From JBEKYD01 sp052325345 (GTDB lineage: Bacteria; Acidobacteriota; Terriglobia; Bryobacterales; Bryobacteraceae): a DNA stretch of 42,662 bases. The translations under genes were made by a program, and so were the position numbers. Within the stretch, counting starts at the first letter, position 1; the number at the start of each line of letters is the position of its first letter. The notes below the pieces were generated by a model that did not search any database, was not told the DNA's origin, and saw only the letters and a list, made by a program, of their open reading frames with translations. Of the stretch, positions 9,482 through 18,518 are shown piece by piece. The DNA lies in contig JBKQVG010000140.1 in NCBI GenBank assembly GCA_052325345.1, positions 1-42,662 of the forward strand. Direction: 5' to 3'.

Positions 9482-11614
9482 TTGGCAACCACCAGCTCCA
9501 CTTCCGCGCCCGCAAACGAGCAGCCATTGCCGCTGGCCGAGGGAACGTCCGATCGGTATGCCGGGCTCGACGCCGAGCAATTGACTCGCGCTTACCGGCT
9601 CATGCAAATGGCGCGGCGGCTGGACGATCGCGAAATCGTTCTCAAGCGCCAGAACCGGATTTTCTTCCAGATCTCCGGCGCGGGGCACGAAGCCGTGCAG
9701 GTGGCGGCGGGCATGGCGCTCAAGCCCGGCCACGACTGGATCTATCCTTATTATCGCGACCGCGCTCTGTGCCTGACGCTGGGCGTGACGCCCTACGAAA
9801 TGCTGCAGCAGGCGCTGGGCGCGGCGGCCGATCCTTCGTCCGGCGGGCGGCAGATGCCTTCCCACTGGAGCCATCCGCGCTGGAACATCGTCAGCGCCTC
9901 TTCTCCCACCGGCACGCAATTCCTGCAAGCGGCGGGGGCGGCCGAAGCCGGGCGTTTGCTCGACCCCAGGTCCGATTCGCTCACGCTGGTGAGTTCCGGC
10001 GACGGCGCCACCAGCGAAGGCGAGTTCTGGGAATCGCTCAACATCGCATGCCTGGGGCGGCTGCCGCTACTCTACCTGATCGAAGACAACGGCTACGCCA
10101 TCTCCGTGCCGGTGGAGTTTCAAACTGCCGGCGGAAACATCGCCCGGCTGGTGGCCGCGTTTCCGTCGCTGCACATCCTGGAAGTGGATGGGACCGACTT
10201 CCTGGCGTCCTACCGGATCGTGCGGGCCGCGGCCGAATACTGCCGCGCGGGCCATGGGCCGGCGCTGGTGCACGCCCGCGTGACGCGCCCCTATTCGCAC
10301 TCGCTTTCCGACGACGAGCGCCTATATAAGACCGAAGCCGAGCGGCAAGAGGAAGCCGCGCGCGATCCGGTGATTTGTTTTCCGCAATTTCTGGTGGCCG
10401 AAGGGATTCTCGACCGGTACGCGCTGCAGCGCGTCACCCACGAAGTTGAAACCGAGTTGCAGGACGCCGCCCATCGCGCCGGGCTGGACGATCCCCCCGC
10501 CGCCGACACCGCGATGCGCCACCTGTATTCGGAAAGCGTGGATCCCTGTTCGGACGATTTCGATTCACCGCCGGCTTACCATGGCAAGCCGATGACGATG
10601 GTGGATCTGATCAACGCCACGCTGCACGAAGAGATGCGGCGAAACCCCGCCATGGTGGTGTTCGGCGAGGACGTGGCGGATGCCAGCCGGGAAGCCAGCC
10701 TGGCCGAAGTAAAGGGCAAGGGCGGGGTCTTCAAGGCGACCCAGGGGCTACAGCGGGAATTCGGCTCGGCGCGCGTGTTCAACAGCCCCATCGCCGAGGC
10801 ATCCATCGTGGGCCGCGCCATCGGCATGGCTACGCGCGGGCTGAAGCCGGTGGCCGAAATCCAGTTCTTCGATTACATCTGGCCCGCCATGATGCAGCTT
10901 CGGAACGAATTGGCAACCCTCCGCTGGCGCTCGGGCGGAGCGTGGAAATGCCCGGCAGTGATTCGCGTGCCGATCGGCGGCTATCTGAACGGCGGCGCGA
11001 TTTATCATAGCCAGTCGGGCGAAGTGACGTTCACTCACAGTCCCGGCCTGCGGGTGGTGATGCCGTCGAACGCTCTCGATGCCTGCGGCCTGTTGCGGAC
11101 CGCCTTGCGCAGCGACGATCCGGTGCTGTTTCTGGAGCACAAGCGCCTCTATCGCGAGCCCTACAACCGGTCGCAACACCCCGGGCGCGACTTCCTGATT
11201 CCGTTCGGGCGGGCGCGGGTGGTGAAACCCGGCGCCAGCGCCACGCTCCTGACCTACGGCGCATTGGTTCAGAAAGCGCTGCTGGCGGCGACGCAGATCG
11301 AACGGCGCGACCCGGCGTGCAGCATCGAGATCCTGGACTTGCGCACCTTGGCTCCCTACGATTGGCCGGCGATCCGCCGGTCGGTGACCAAGACCAGCCG
11401 CGTCCTGATCGCTCACGAAGACGTTCTGTCGTTCGGATACGGCGCCGAAATCGCCGCCCGCATCGCCGATGAACTGTTCGACCACCTGGACGCTCCGGTG
11501 CGCCGGGTGGGAGCGCTGGATACCTGGATCGGCTATCATCCGCAACTGGAAGCCGCGATTCTGCCGCAGACCGAGACGCTGGTAGCGGAATTGGAGCGCC
11601 TGTTGGCGCATTAG
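9482..11614 (+). CDS. Fused E1 alpha-beta 2-oxoacid dehydrogenase (branched-chain type)
   Basis: This 710-residue enzyme decarboxylates a 2-oxo acid with thiamine diphosphate and passes the acyl group to a lipoyl E2. The alpha half is about residues 20-340, with the thiamine site GDGATSEG...EDN at about 173-202. The beta half is about 368-710 (MTMVDLINATLHEEM, VVFGEDVAD, ending with the DTWIGYHPQLE region). In many bacteria these are two genes. The frame stays open upstream to 9143, but that stretch lies over the cupin gene, so I take TTG at 9482 (AAGGGG 11 bases upstream) as start. No E2 or E3 gene lies in this window, so the partner complex is unknown. Confidence 0.88.
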   Translation: MATTSSTSAPANEQPLPLAEGTSDRYAGLDAEQLTRAYRLMQMARRLDDREIVLKRQNRIFFQISGAGHEAVQVAAGMALKPGHDWIYPYYRDRALCLTLGVTPYEMLQQALGAAADPSSGGRQMPSHWSHPRWNIVSASSPTGTQFLQAAGAAEAGRLLDPRSDSLTLVSSGDGATSEGEFWESLNIACLGRLPLLYLIEDNGYAISVPVEFQTAGGNIARLVAAFPSLHILEVDGTDFLASYRIVRAAAEYCRAGHGPALVHARVTRPYSHSLSDDERLYKTEAERQEEAARDPVICFPQFLVAEGILDRYALQRVTHEVETELQDAAHRAGLDDPPAADTAMRHLYSESVDPCSDDFDSPPAYHGKPMTMVDLINATLHEEMRRNPAMVVFGEDVADASREASLAEVKGKGGVFKATQGLQREFGSARVFNSPIAEASIVGRAIGMATRGLKPVAEIQFFDYIWPAMMQLRNELATLRWRSGGAWKCPAVIRVPIGGYLNGGAIYHSQSGEVTFTHSPGLRVVMPSNALDACGLLRTALRSDDPVLFLEHKRLYREPYNRSQHPGRDFLIPFGRARVVKPGASATLLTYGALVQKALLAATQIERRDPACSIEILDLRTLAPYDWPAIRRSVTKTSRVLIAHEDVLSFGYGAEIAARIADELFDHLDAPVRRVGALDTWIGYHPQLEAAILPQTETLVAELERLLAH

Positions 11615-11638
11615 GCGGGCCGGCGCGTGCGCGCCAAC
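11602..11638. terminator. Possible hairpin terminator after the E1 gene
   Basis: GTTGGCGC (11602-11609) pairs perfectly with GCGCCAAC (11631-11638) around the E1 stop codon, and GGCGCGTGCGCGCC sits inside. There is no T-run, so rho-independent termination is uncertain. Confidence 0.3.
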
Positions 11639-11660
11639 ATAGAGAAGAGACATCGATGTC

Positions 11661-11841
11661 GAGAAGTTGGAAGGTGGAAGTTGGAAGTTAGGAGTTAGAA
11701 GTTAGAAGTTAGAAGACAGAATGCCGAGGTTGAGAAGTCAGAAGTCAGAAGCTGGAAGCCAGAAGTCAGAATGCGCCAGGTCGCCGGGCCTTCCTTCTTA
11801 CTTCTTACTTCTTACTTCCGCCTTCTGTCTTCCGTCTTCTC
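11661..11841. repeat. Inverted pair of degenerate 7-mer arrays (GAAGTNR)
   Basis: From 11661 to about 11772 the plus strand is a run of purine-rich 7-mers of the form GAAGTTA, GAAGTTG or GAAGTCA. From 11791 to 11841 the same unit appears inverted (CTTCTTA, CTTACTTC). The two arms could pair as a long imperfect hairpin in RNA. The start codon of the next gene (11721) lies inside the left arm, and both arms are translated in its N-terminus. This is not a CRISPR: units are 7 bp with no spacers. Confidence 0.85.
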
Positions 11842-14183
11842 GCTCCCTCATCCTTTTCCTCTGCGCCACCGTCTTGCAGGCCGGAGTTCTGGTGACGCGC
11901 GGCGCGCAAGGGCTCGAGTTCCGCCAGGCGGCCGCGGTCACTGTGAATGGCCGCGATGGGGCCTTGATTCTGGGCCCGCGGCGGGCCGTGTCCGGGCCCA
12001 TCGGCGAGCTGCCTGCCACCGGGCCGGACGCCACCTTTTGGAAAGACGCCACGGGAGCGGTGGCGGCCGAAGTGGACGGCGAGCCTCAATACCTGCTGCC
12101 CTACCGATGGAAGCCGCAGTCTGGCGCCGGTCCGGCCGCGGCCTGGCGAGAGGCGCGGATGGCGTTTCGAAAATCGGCGGGCGACCCCGAGCCCACCCCG
12201 TTTGCGTTCGCCGGGTTCGTGGCCTTCCTCCCCGGCGGCGCCGCCGAGCTCGCCCGCCGCTGCGCCGACCCGCGATGGATGGAGTGGCTGGCCGGCAAGG
12301 ACCAGGCCGTGACGGCCCAAATCGAATGGATCGGCGCGGCGGCTCGGGCTTTCCCGGCCGACCCCGCCATCGCCACGCTGGCCGGATACGTGGAGCGGAC
12401 CGTGCGCCGGCGATTCGACCGCTTTCAGAGCGGGCAGGCTGGCCTGGACGCTCTCGGGCAGGCTCTGGCTTTCGGCGCCCTGGCGGCCCGCGTCTATCCC
12501 GATCGCCCCGCGCCGCTTGCTTTCGAACGGCAACTCGAAGAAGTCCAAGCCTCGATCGAAAGGAAGGCGGCCATTCTGCGGGCGCTCGCGGCCGGGCAGG
12601 AGTGGGACGCGTTTCTGCTTGCCGATCGTGAATTCGAGCGTTTCGAGGACGCTTATCCCGATCTTGCCGGGCTGCGCACCGAAGCTCTGCGCGCCAGCTT
12701 GAGCCTGCATCGCCGGGCTGGCGAGAGGTTTCTCGAAGAACGCGCCTATGGGCCGGCGTGGCGGGAATTCGAGCAAGCCAGCGCGCGCCAGCCGTCGGAC
12801 CGGGCGCTCGCCGAGCGCCTGCGGTTCGCCTGGGCGGAGTACTCCCGCCAGGTGGCGGAGCAACACAAGGGCAGCCGCAAGCCGCTCGATGCGGCGCAAA
12901 CCGGCGCGCTCGATCGGGCCCTGGAAGCGGCCGCCCGTTATCGCCAGGCGAACCAGTTCGGCGAGGCCCAGAAGAGCCTCCTGAGCGCCGAGACGATCGA
13001 CACGGAATCCCTTCCGCTGCTGCTTGAAAAAACAAAATTGTTGGCAGCGGTGGGAGAGTTCAACCACGCGTTGGCCACTCTCGACGACTACGACCGGCGC
13101 GCCACGGGCCAGGAGCGCGCGGCCGGCGGCGCCCTCCGCGGCGAGCTCTTGCCGCGGCGCGCGGCCTATCTCCGCGACCTGGAAGCGCAAACGGCGAAGG
13201 CTTGGGCCGAGGGCGGTTTTCACCGCGTGCGCTCGCTGGCGATCGCGGGATTGCGCGCCGCCAGCGACGACACCGCGCTGCTTTCCTACGCCGGGCGCGC
13301 CTCCCTGATCGTCCGCGATGCGCGCGATGCACGCGGATTTTTCGCGCAATACCTGGACGTTTCGAACACGCTCGACACTAGCCGGCGGGAGCGATCCGAA
13401 GTGCGCGCCTGGCTCGCTTCAGCGGCTTCAGCGCCGGAGCCGCTGCCGGAATCGGGCGAGCGAAACTGGTTTTCCGGCAAGCGGCTGGCGCCGGGAATCG
13501 CCTATTGCCCCATCAGCCTTGCCTTCCAGGCCAAAATCGATCATATCGACGCCGCTGAGGGTAAGCGGGTGACTTTCGAATGGCAAGGCGAACGGCTGCG
13601 CGCCATCGCCGGGCGCGAGACCATTACGTTCGCCTACCAGGATGTGACGCCGCAGGTCTATTCCATCGGCACAGGCAGCGAGCCGCCGGCCAAGATCCCT
13701 TCCGACCCGGACGAGGCGTATCGGCAATCCTCCCTGCTGCTGCTCAATAGCCCCCTGGTGGATCCGCTGGCGGTGCGCCGCTTCACCGGCCGGAATGTCG
13801 CCGTGACCGTGGCCGGGAATTCGTTCTTCGACCCGTTCGCCTGGAATGGCGTACACTATTTTTCGATAGAGTACGACGACGCGGGACGGATCGGCCGCGC
13901 GGTCGAGATCGCCGGACCGAAAGGCAAACCGTTGAACGATACCGTGCTGGAATTCGAGTGGGACGGGCCGCGGCTGGCGGCCATTCGCGCCTACCGCGGC
14001 AACCGGAAGATTTACCAGCGCAGGCTTCGTTATGAAGACGGCCGGCTGGCCGGCGAGGCGATCGAGGCGCCGGGCGGAGTTTCCGGCATCCGCTATCGCT
14101 ATGAATCCGGGCGGTTGGCGGGCGCGGCCTGCGATGCCGATCCCAGCCTGGGCGAAGGCGCCCGTCAGGTGACTTTTCGATGA
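11721..14183 (+). CDS. Large exported protein with helical repeats and YD-like C-terminal strands, unknown function
   Basis: I do not recognise this 820-residue protein. Residues 1-43 are encoded by the 7-mer arrays (RSQKSEAGSQKSE, then SYFLLLTSAFCLPSS), and with the following SLILFLCATVLQAG they give an apparent signal peptide. A GTG further in would lack any signal, so the ATG at 11721 is the best start, with only a weak ribosome site. Residues about 200-550 are alanine/arginine-rich helices like degenerate TPRs. The last 200 residues have repeated strands such as FEWDGPRLAAIRAYRG, LRYEDGRLAG and YRYESGRLAG, reminiscent of Rhs/YD repeats. Its stop overlaps the next start (ATGA), so the pair is translationally coupled. 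Confidence 0.75.
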   Translation: MPRLRSQKSEAGSQKSECARSPGLPSYFLLLTSAFCLPSSRSLILFLCATVLQAGVLVTRGAQGLEFRQAAAVTVNGRDGALILGPRRAVSGPIGELPATGPDATFWKDATGAVAAEVDGEPQYLLPYRWKPQSGAGPAAAWREARMAFRKSAGDPEPTPFAFAGFVAFLPGGAAELARRCADPRWMEWLAGKDQAVTAQIEWIGAAARAFPADPAIATLAGYVERTVRRRFDRFQSGQAGLDALGQALAFGALAARVYPDRPAPLAFERQLEEVQASIERKAAILRALAAGQEWDAFLLADREFERFEDAYPDLAGLRTEALRASLSLHRRAGERFLEERAYGPAWREFEQASARQPSDRALAERLRFAWAEYSRQVAEQHKGSRKPLDAAQTGALDRALEAAARYRQANQFGEAQKSLLSAETIDTESLPLLLEKTKLLAAVGEFNHALATLDDYDRRATGQERAAGGALRGELLPRRAAYLRDLEAQTAKAWAEGGFHRVRSLAIAGLRAASDDTALLSYAGRASLIVRDARDARGFFAQYLDVSNTLDTSRRERSEVRAWLASAASAPEPLPESGERNWFSGKRLAPGIAYCPISLAFQAKIDHIDAAEGKRVTFEWQGERLRAIAGRETITFAYQDVTPQVYSIGTGSEPPAKIPSDPDEAYRQSSLLLLNSPLVDPLAVRRFTGRNVAVTVAGNSFFDPFAWNGVHYFSIEYDDAGRIGRAVEIAGPKGKPLNDTVLEFEWDGPRLAAIRAYRGNRKIYQRRLRYEDGRLAGEAIEAPGGVSGIRYRYESGRLAGAACDADPSLGEGARQVTFR

Positions 14184-15346
14184 GGCGAACACCAAGAGTA
14201 GGATTTCTGCTGGCGGCATGGCTGGCGCTGGCCTTCATCGCGGCCGTTCCGCAGGCGGCGGCCAAAGACGCCGCGCTGGTCATCGGCAACCAGAGCTATG
14301 CGCCCGGCCCGCTCAAGAGTCCGGCGGGCGATGCGCGGCTGGTGGAGCGGGCGCTGCGGGACGCGGGCTTCGTTACCATTCTGCGCGAGAACGCCGGGCA
14401 GGCTGCGATGCTGGGAGGCGTGTCCGAGTTCATCAATCGCCTCGGCCCCGGCGATACCGCGGTCTTCTTCTTCGCCGGCTACGCGGTCGCGATCGAGGAC
14501 GACAACTTTCTGCTGGGAGTGGATGCGGGCGCCGGCGACTTGCAGGCGAAGGCGGTTTCCTTGTCGAAGATTCTGGAGCGGCTGCATGGCCATGCCGCGC
14601 GCGGCATCGTCGTCCTGGATGCCAGCCGCATGTATATCGTGGCGGCGCAGCGGGGGTTGAAACCGGGCCTGGCGATGCCGCGCAACCTGCCGCCCGAAAC
14701 CTCGATTGCCTCGGCCGCCGGTCCCGGCCAGGTTGCGCCGGACAACCTCCGGCTGGAGAACAGCGCCTTTTCGAAAGCCATAGCCGGCGCCATCGGCCAG
14801 CCGGGCCTGACTCTGGAGGAAGTGTTCCACCGCGCGCGCGCCACGGTCCTGGACGAAACCGAGTCGCAGCAGGCGCCGTGGTGGACGTCCAACGCGACCG
14901 GGAATTTCTACTTTCATCCGCTCGAGGGCCCGCAGCCGCGCACCGATGCCGCCGTACTCGAACGCTGGATGGAGGCGGCGCGGCAGAGCGAGCGGCGCGG
15001 GGACTGGGACACGGCCATCGATCTGTTGATCCGCGTGATGAAGAACGCGCCCGGCGCCGAAATGGATTCGGCCGCCAGGCGCCTGCTGCCGTACCTGATG
15101 GAGCGGCGCGATGGCGACCTGCGATACCGGGCGATGGATTTCAACGGCGCGGCCATGTTTTATGAGCGAGCCGTGGCCGCGGAACCGTCGGCCGTCGACG
15201 CCGCCTTCCGCCTGGCGGATACCTACCTGCTGGCGAACCGGGTGCCCGACGCCATCCGCGTATTGCAAGTTGTGCGCGCCCGCGGGCAGTCCCCCGCGGC
15301 GGAAAAAGCCGCTGCCATGCTGCAAAAGCTGGCTGCGGCGCGATAG
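14180..15346 (+). CDS. Exported caspase-fold (peptidase C14-like) protein lacking both catalytic residues, with C-terminal TPR
   Basis: This 388-residue protein has a signal peptide (about 1-28) and a caspase-like domain at about 30-246: ALVIGNQSY (32-40), the GDARLVERALRDAGF helix, DTAVFFFAGY (92-101), GIVVLDASR (142-150), the APGQVAPD-like loop near 181-188, and a GNFYF end. In active family members the third element carries AGHG with the catalytic His and the fourth DACR with the catalytic Cys. Here these are Y101 and S149, so proteolysis is not expected. Residues 260-388 are TPR-like. It is coupled to the upstream 820-residue protein by an ATGA overlap; a scaffold or sensor role is inferred. 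Confidence 0.82.
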   Translation: MRRTPRVGFLLAAWLALAFIAAVPQAAAKDAALVIGNQSYAPGPLKSPAGDARLVERALRDAGFVTILRENAGQAAMLGGVSEFINRLGPGDTAVFFFAGYAVAIEDDNFLLGVDAGAGDLQAKAVSLSKILERLHGHAARGIVVLDASRMYIVAAQRGLKPGLAMPRNLPPETSIASAAGPGQVAPDNLRLENSAFSKAIAGAIGQPGLTLEEVFHRARATVLDETESQQAPWWTSNATGNFYFHPLEGPQPRTDAAVLERWMEAARQSERRGDWDTAIDLLIRVMKNAPGAEMDSAARRLLPYLMERRDGDLRYRAMDFNGAAMFYERAVAAEPSAVDAAFRLADTYLLANRVPDAIRVLQVVRARGQSPAAEKAAAMLQKLAAAR

Positions 15347-15378
15347 ACAGGTGGGACGGGCGAAGCCGGAAGTCGGAT

Positions 15379-15399
15379 ACCGGCGACAAGATCGCCGGT
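15379..15399. terminator. Hairpin between convergent genes
   Basis: ACCGGCGA (15379-15386) pairs perfectly with TCGCCGGT (15392-15399) across a CAAGA loop. It sits between the caspase-fold gene and the convergent receptor gene, where a bidirectional terminator is expected. There is no T-run; a REP-type repeat is the alternative. Confidence 0.5.
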
Positions 15400-15418
15400 G
15401 CTACGAAATATTACCGGC

Positions 15419-18361
15419 TTAAAACGTTACCCGGCCCGTGAACTGCAACGACCGCGCGGGCAACTGGTTGGTGACCCCGGCCAGCGGAGCGCCGAAGCCG
15501 GCGCCCGGCGTCGATCCGTTTCCGTAAGTGCCGCTGTAGCCCACGAAATTGGCATGGTTGAAAGCGTTCAACGCTTCGGCGCGCAGAGTGAGACGCACGC
15601 GCTCCGCGGCGAAGGTGAACGACCGCTCCACGAACGGAGCGATATCGTAGATCGCCCGCCCGCGTCCCGTGTTCCGGCCCACCACCACCCCGTTGATCAC
15701 CGGGCGATCCGTGGTGGCCCCGGTATCTCCGCTGTTGGTGGCGCCGGTGGTGTAGTTAAATGGCAGGCCCGAGGCCAAAGTAGCCACGCCGCCGAGGTGG
15801 ATGCCGTAAAGAGCGGCGTAGACTCCGCTCAGCACAAAGCGCTGCCGCTGGTCGAAAATCGCGTTGCCGTTTTCCACCTTTCCGGTGAAGTTAGGGTCGT
15901 TGGGATTCTGGCTGGGCAGGTCGGGGTCGACGTTATCGATGGCATGCGACCACGTATAACTCGCCAGCATCGACAAGCGCCGCGTGAAGTTGCGGCTCAG
16001 GTTGACGTCCAGCGCGTTGTAATACGAATAACCGTTGTTTACGTCGCTCTGAATTACCGAGTAAGGCGGCTGCGGATTGGTGGCCGTGCTGGCATTACAA
16101 GTCATATTATTCTGCGCATACCACCAGGTCCAATAGGGGCGCGTGCAGTTGGCGGCCTGCGCCGACCGTGTCTGGCCGGGTTGGGTGCGGAGGAACGGCG
16201 AGGGTGGATCCACATCGAGCGGCCGGTTGATCTTGAGCGTGTGCGAGCCGACGTAATCCACGCTCAGCACAAAGCCATGGCCGAGGCGGCGCTGGATACC
16301 CAGCGTCCATTGCTCGGAGTACGGGCTGTAAAGGCCGTTGGGATAGCCGATCAAAGTCGACGTGGGGAAGAACTGGTTGTAATAGGACGCCATACCCGGA
16401 CGGATGTACAGGCTGCGCAAAGGCGCTACCGCGCCGGTGGGGAAGGCCGGCAGCGGCGCGGCGGCTACGCTGGCGGGGAAGCCCACCTGCCCGGGCGCGG
16501 CGGTGTAATTGAAAACGCCGGTCGGTCCGGTGAGCGCGTAGTTGGCGTCGGAATTGTCGACTATCTGCGAGTAGTAAATGCCGAAACCTCCGCGGACCAC
16601 CGTCTTTCCGTCTCCCTTTACGTTGTAGGCGAAACCTACCCGTGGCCCGAAGTCCTTGCTGGAGTTGGTAAAGGTCTGCCGCTCGTAGCGCATGCCCAGG
16701 TTGAGGGTCAAATCCGGGCGGACGCGGTAATCGTCCTGCACGAACAGCGACCACAGCGTATCGTCAACTGTGTAAGATGCGTTACCGTAACTCTGGGTGT
16801 AAGTGGCGACGTTCGCGATGTTATCCAGATAGCTCGCGCTTTCGCACGGCGCCAGGCCGAGCGTGCAGCTTTTGTAAATGAACTGTCCAAGATAGATGGG
16901 GCCGCCGAATTCCTTGCTGTTGCCGCCGGTGTGGACGTGGATCGCGTCGCTGCCGAACTTGATCTCGTGCTTCCCGCGCACGCTTGCGAGAATGTCGGCA
17001 AATTCGTATTGCCGGTTCATCAGCAGGGCCGATTGCGACGTGCCGGTGGTGAAGGTGCCGCCGGTGGAGATAGGCACCTGATATTGGGTGCCGTAGACCG
17101 CCGGCTCGAACTGGGTGATCGGGTCGGCAAGCTGAAATTGCAGGCGGACGTTGTTCATCCAGTGCGGACTCAGCGTGGCGGTTTCGCCCAGTTCCTCCGA
17201 GTAAGTGCGGCGCTTGAAGGTGCGCGCGACCGTCGGCAGCGAATTGCCGCCCACGATGCCGTTGGGATTGGTGTCGTAAAAGCCGTCCACATCGCTGCGG
17301 AAGAAAAGGTTATTGCGGCCGTCGATCTGGTGATCGATGCGCAGGAAACCCAGCCAGTCGCGATAGTGGCCGATGAAGTTGCCCGGCGCGACCGGCGAAA
17401 TCACCGGCGAAGCCTTGTTTTCCATGCTGTACTCGCCGGCCGCGAAGAATTGGGTGCGGTGATTGGCGGCCAGGGGGCCGGAGAGCGAAAGGGCCACTTG
17501 ATCGAGCGTATCGTTGGTGAGGTCGTTGCCGCTGGTGGCCGTGGCGCTGTTGAAACCGTCCAGCGCGGCCTCGGCGCCCGAGGGCCGCCCCATGTACAAC
17601 GCCTCGCCATGAAACTGGTTGCCGCCGCTCCTGGTAACGATGTTCACCGCGCTGCCCGTGCTGCCGCCGTATTCGGCGGTGAAAGAGTTCGTGAGCACCG
17701 TCATCTCTTGCACGGCCGCCAACGGGATGTTGCTGAAGGTGGTTTGCCTACCCCAGCTATCGTTGTCGGTGGCGCCGTCCACCTCGAACCAGGTCTGCCG
17801 CCGGCCGGCGCCGTTGGTCGTGAACAGGTTCTCGTTCATGAAAATATCGCCCTGGTTGATGGCCGGCCGATTGGCGGCGTTGAGCATGGGCAGAAACGTG
17901 ATCTTGCGGTCGAACAGCGGAATCTCCTGCATTTCCGCGGAGCTCAGGTAAATGCCGATCTGGGGCGCGTCGGTGCGAACTCCGCCAGCGAAATCGGTAA
18001 CCGTGAGCGCGACCGTGTCGGCGCCTAGGGACAAGGGGATCACGAGTCCGGCGGTGGTGCCGCCCGCCAGGTTGAACGGCTCGGTGCTGCTTGCCGTGAA
18101 TCCCTCCTTCACCGCGCTTACGGTATACTTGCCCGCCACCGGCAGGCCTTCCACGGTAAAGTTCCCTACCGCGTCCGTAGTGGCCTTACGCTCCAGACCG
18201 GTTTGCGTATTCTTAACCGTGATCGCGACTCCGCCCACGCCGGCTCGGCTGGGATCCAAAACCCGGCCGTTCAGAACCGCCGTATCCGGCGTCTGCGCCG
18301 CCAGAGGAAAGCAAAGCGGCAGTGCCAAGAGCGGCCACAGCAAAGTGCGTACACGAAGCAT
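15419..18361 (-). CDS. Second Oar-like TonB-dependent receptor
   Basis: This 980-residue outer-membrane protein has a signal peptide (about 1-22), a carboxypeptidase regulatory-like domain (about 27-115; LNGRVLDPSRAGVGGVAITV), a plug (about 120-240, including TNGAGRRQTWFEVDGATDND) and a beta-barrel ending in QFTGRVTF. It is only distantly similar to the receptor at 4215 and shares its architecture rather than its sequence. Unlike that one it has no enzyme genes beside it, so its ligand is unknown. It is transcribed divergently from the histidine kinase gene with 157 bp between the starts. Confidence 0.92.
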   Translation of the reverse strand: MLRVRTLLWPLLALPLCFPLAAQTPDTAVLNGRVLDPSRAGVGGVAITVKNTQTGLERKATTDAVGNFTVEGLPVAGKYTVSAVKEGFTASSTEPFNLAGGTTAGLVIPLSLGADTVALTVTDFAGGVRTDAPQIGIYLSSAEMQEIPLFDRKITFLPMLNAANRPAINQGDIFMNENLFTTNGAGRRQTWFEVDGATDNDSWGRQTTFSNIPLAAVQEMTVLTNSFTAEYGGSTGSAVNIVTRSGGNQFHGEALYMGRPSGAEAALDGFNSATATSGNDLTNDTLDQVALSLSGPLAANHRTQFFAAGEYSMENKASPVISPVAPGNFIGHYRDWLGFLRIDHQIDGRNNLFFRSDVDGFYDTNPNGIVGGNSLPTVARTFKRRTYSEELGETATLSPHWMNNVRLQFQLADPITQFEPAVYGTQYQVPISTGGTFTTGTSQSALLMNRQYEFADILASVRGKHEIKFGSDAIHVHTGGNSKEFGGPIYLGQFIYKSCTLGLAPCESASYLDNIANVATYTQSYGNASYTVDDTLWSLFVQDDYRVRPDLTLNLGMRYERQTFTNSSKDFGPRVGFAYNVKGDGKTVVRGGFGIYYSQIVDNSDANYALTGPTGVFNYTAAPGQVGFPASVAAAPLPAFPTGAVAPLRSLYIRPGMASYYNQFFPTSTLIGYPNGLYSPYSEQWTLGIQRRLGHGFVLSVDYVGSHTLKINRPLDVDPPSPFLRTQPGQTRSAQAANCTRPYWTWWYAQNNMTCNASTATNPQPPYSVIQSDVNNGYSYYNALDVNLSRNFTRRLSMLASYTWSHAIDNVDPDLPSQNPNDPNFTGKVENGNAIFDQRQRFVLSGVYAALYGIHLGGVATLASGLPFNYTTGATNSGDTGATTDRPVINGVVVGRNTGRGRAIYDIAPFVERSFTFAAERVRLTLRAEALNAFNHANFVGYSGTYGNGSTPGAGFGAPLAGVTNQLPARSLQFTGRVTF

Positions 18362-18518
18362 GTAGATAGAGACCCCGAGCGAAAGATTTTGGACGAGACT
18401 ATTAAGGAGTCCAGGTTAGCGCGCCGGCGGAGCTACTACCACGGATCGTAGGTGTTTGCTACAGGCCCAAACCCCGCCCCACCCCGGCTCCACTGCATCG
18501 CTCTTACTATACTGAAGG

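Noticed and set aside
11661..11841. CRISPR-like array
   Set aside because: Units are 7 bp, degenerate and contiguous with no spacers, and no cas genes are present.
11805..13349. Open frame of 514 codons on the minus strand
   Set aside because: It is opposite the 820-residue gene, which is coupled to the next gene and has the better context.
15398..18028. Open frame of 876 codons on the plus strand
   Set aside because: It is antisense to the TonB receptor, whose signal, plug and barrel are clear. The antisense product is rich in Arg/Gly/Val with no recognisable motif.
18508..18513. TATACT as a -10 box for the CHASE2 kinase gene
   Set aside because: There is no -35 at a suitable distance, and transcription would start almost on the ATG.
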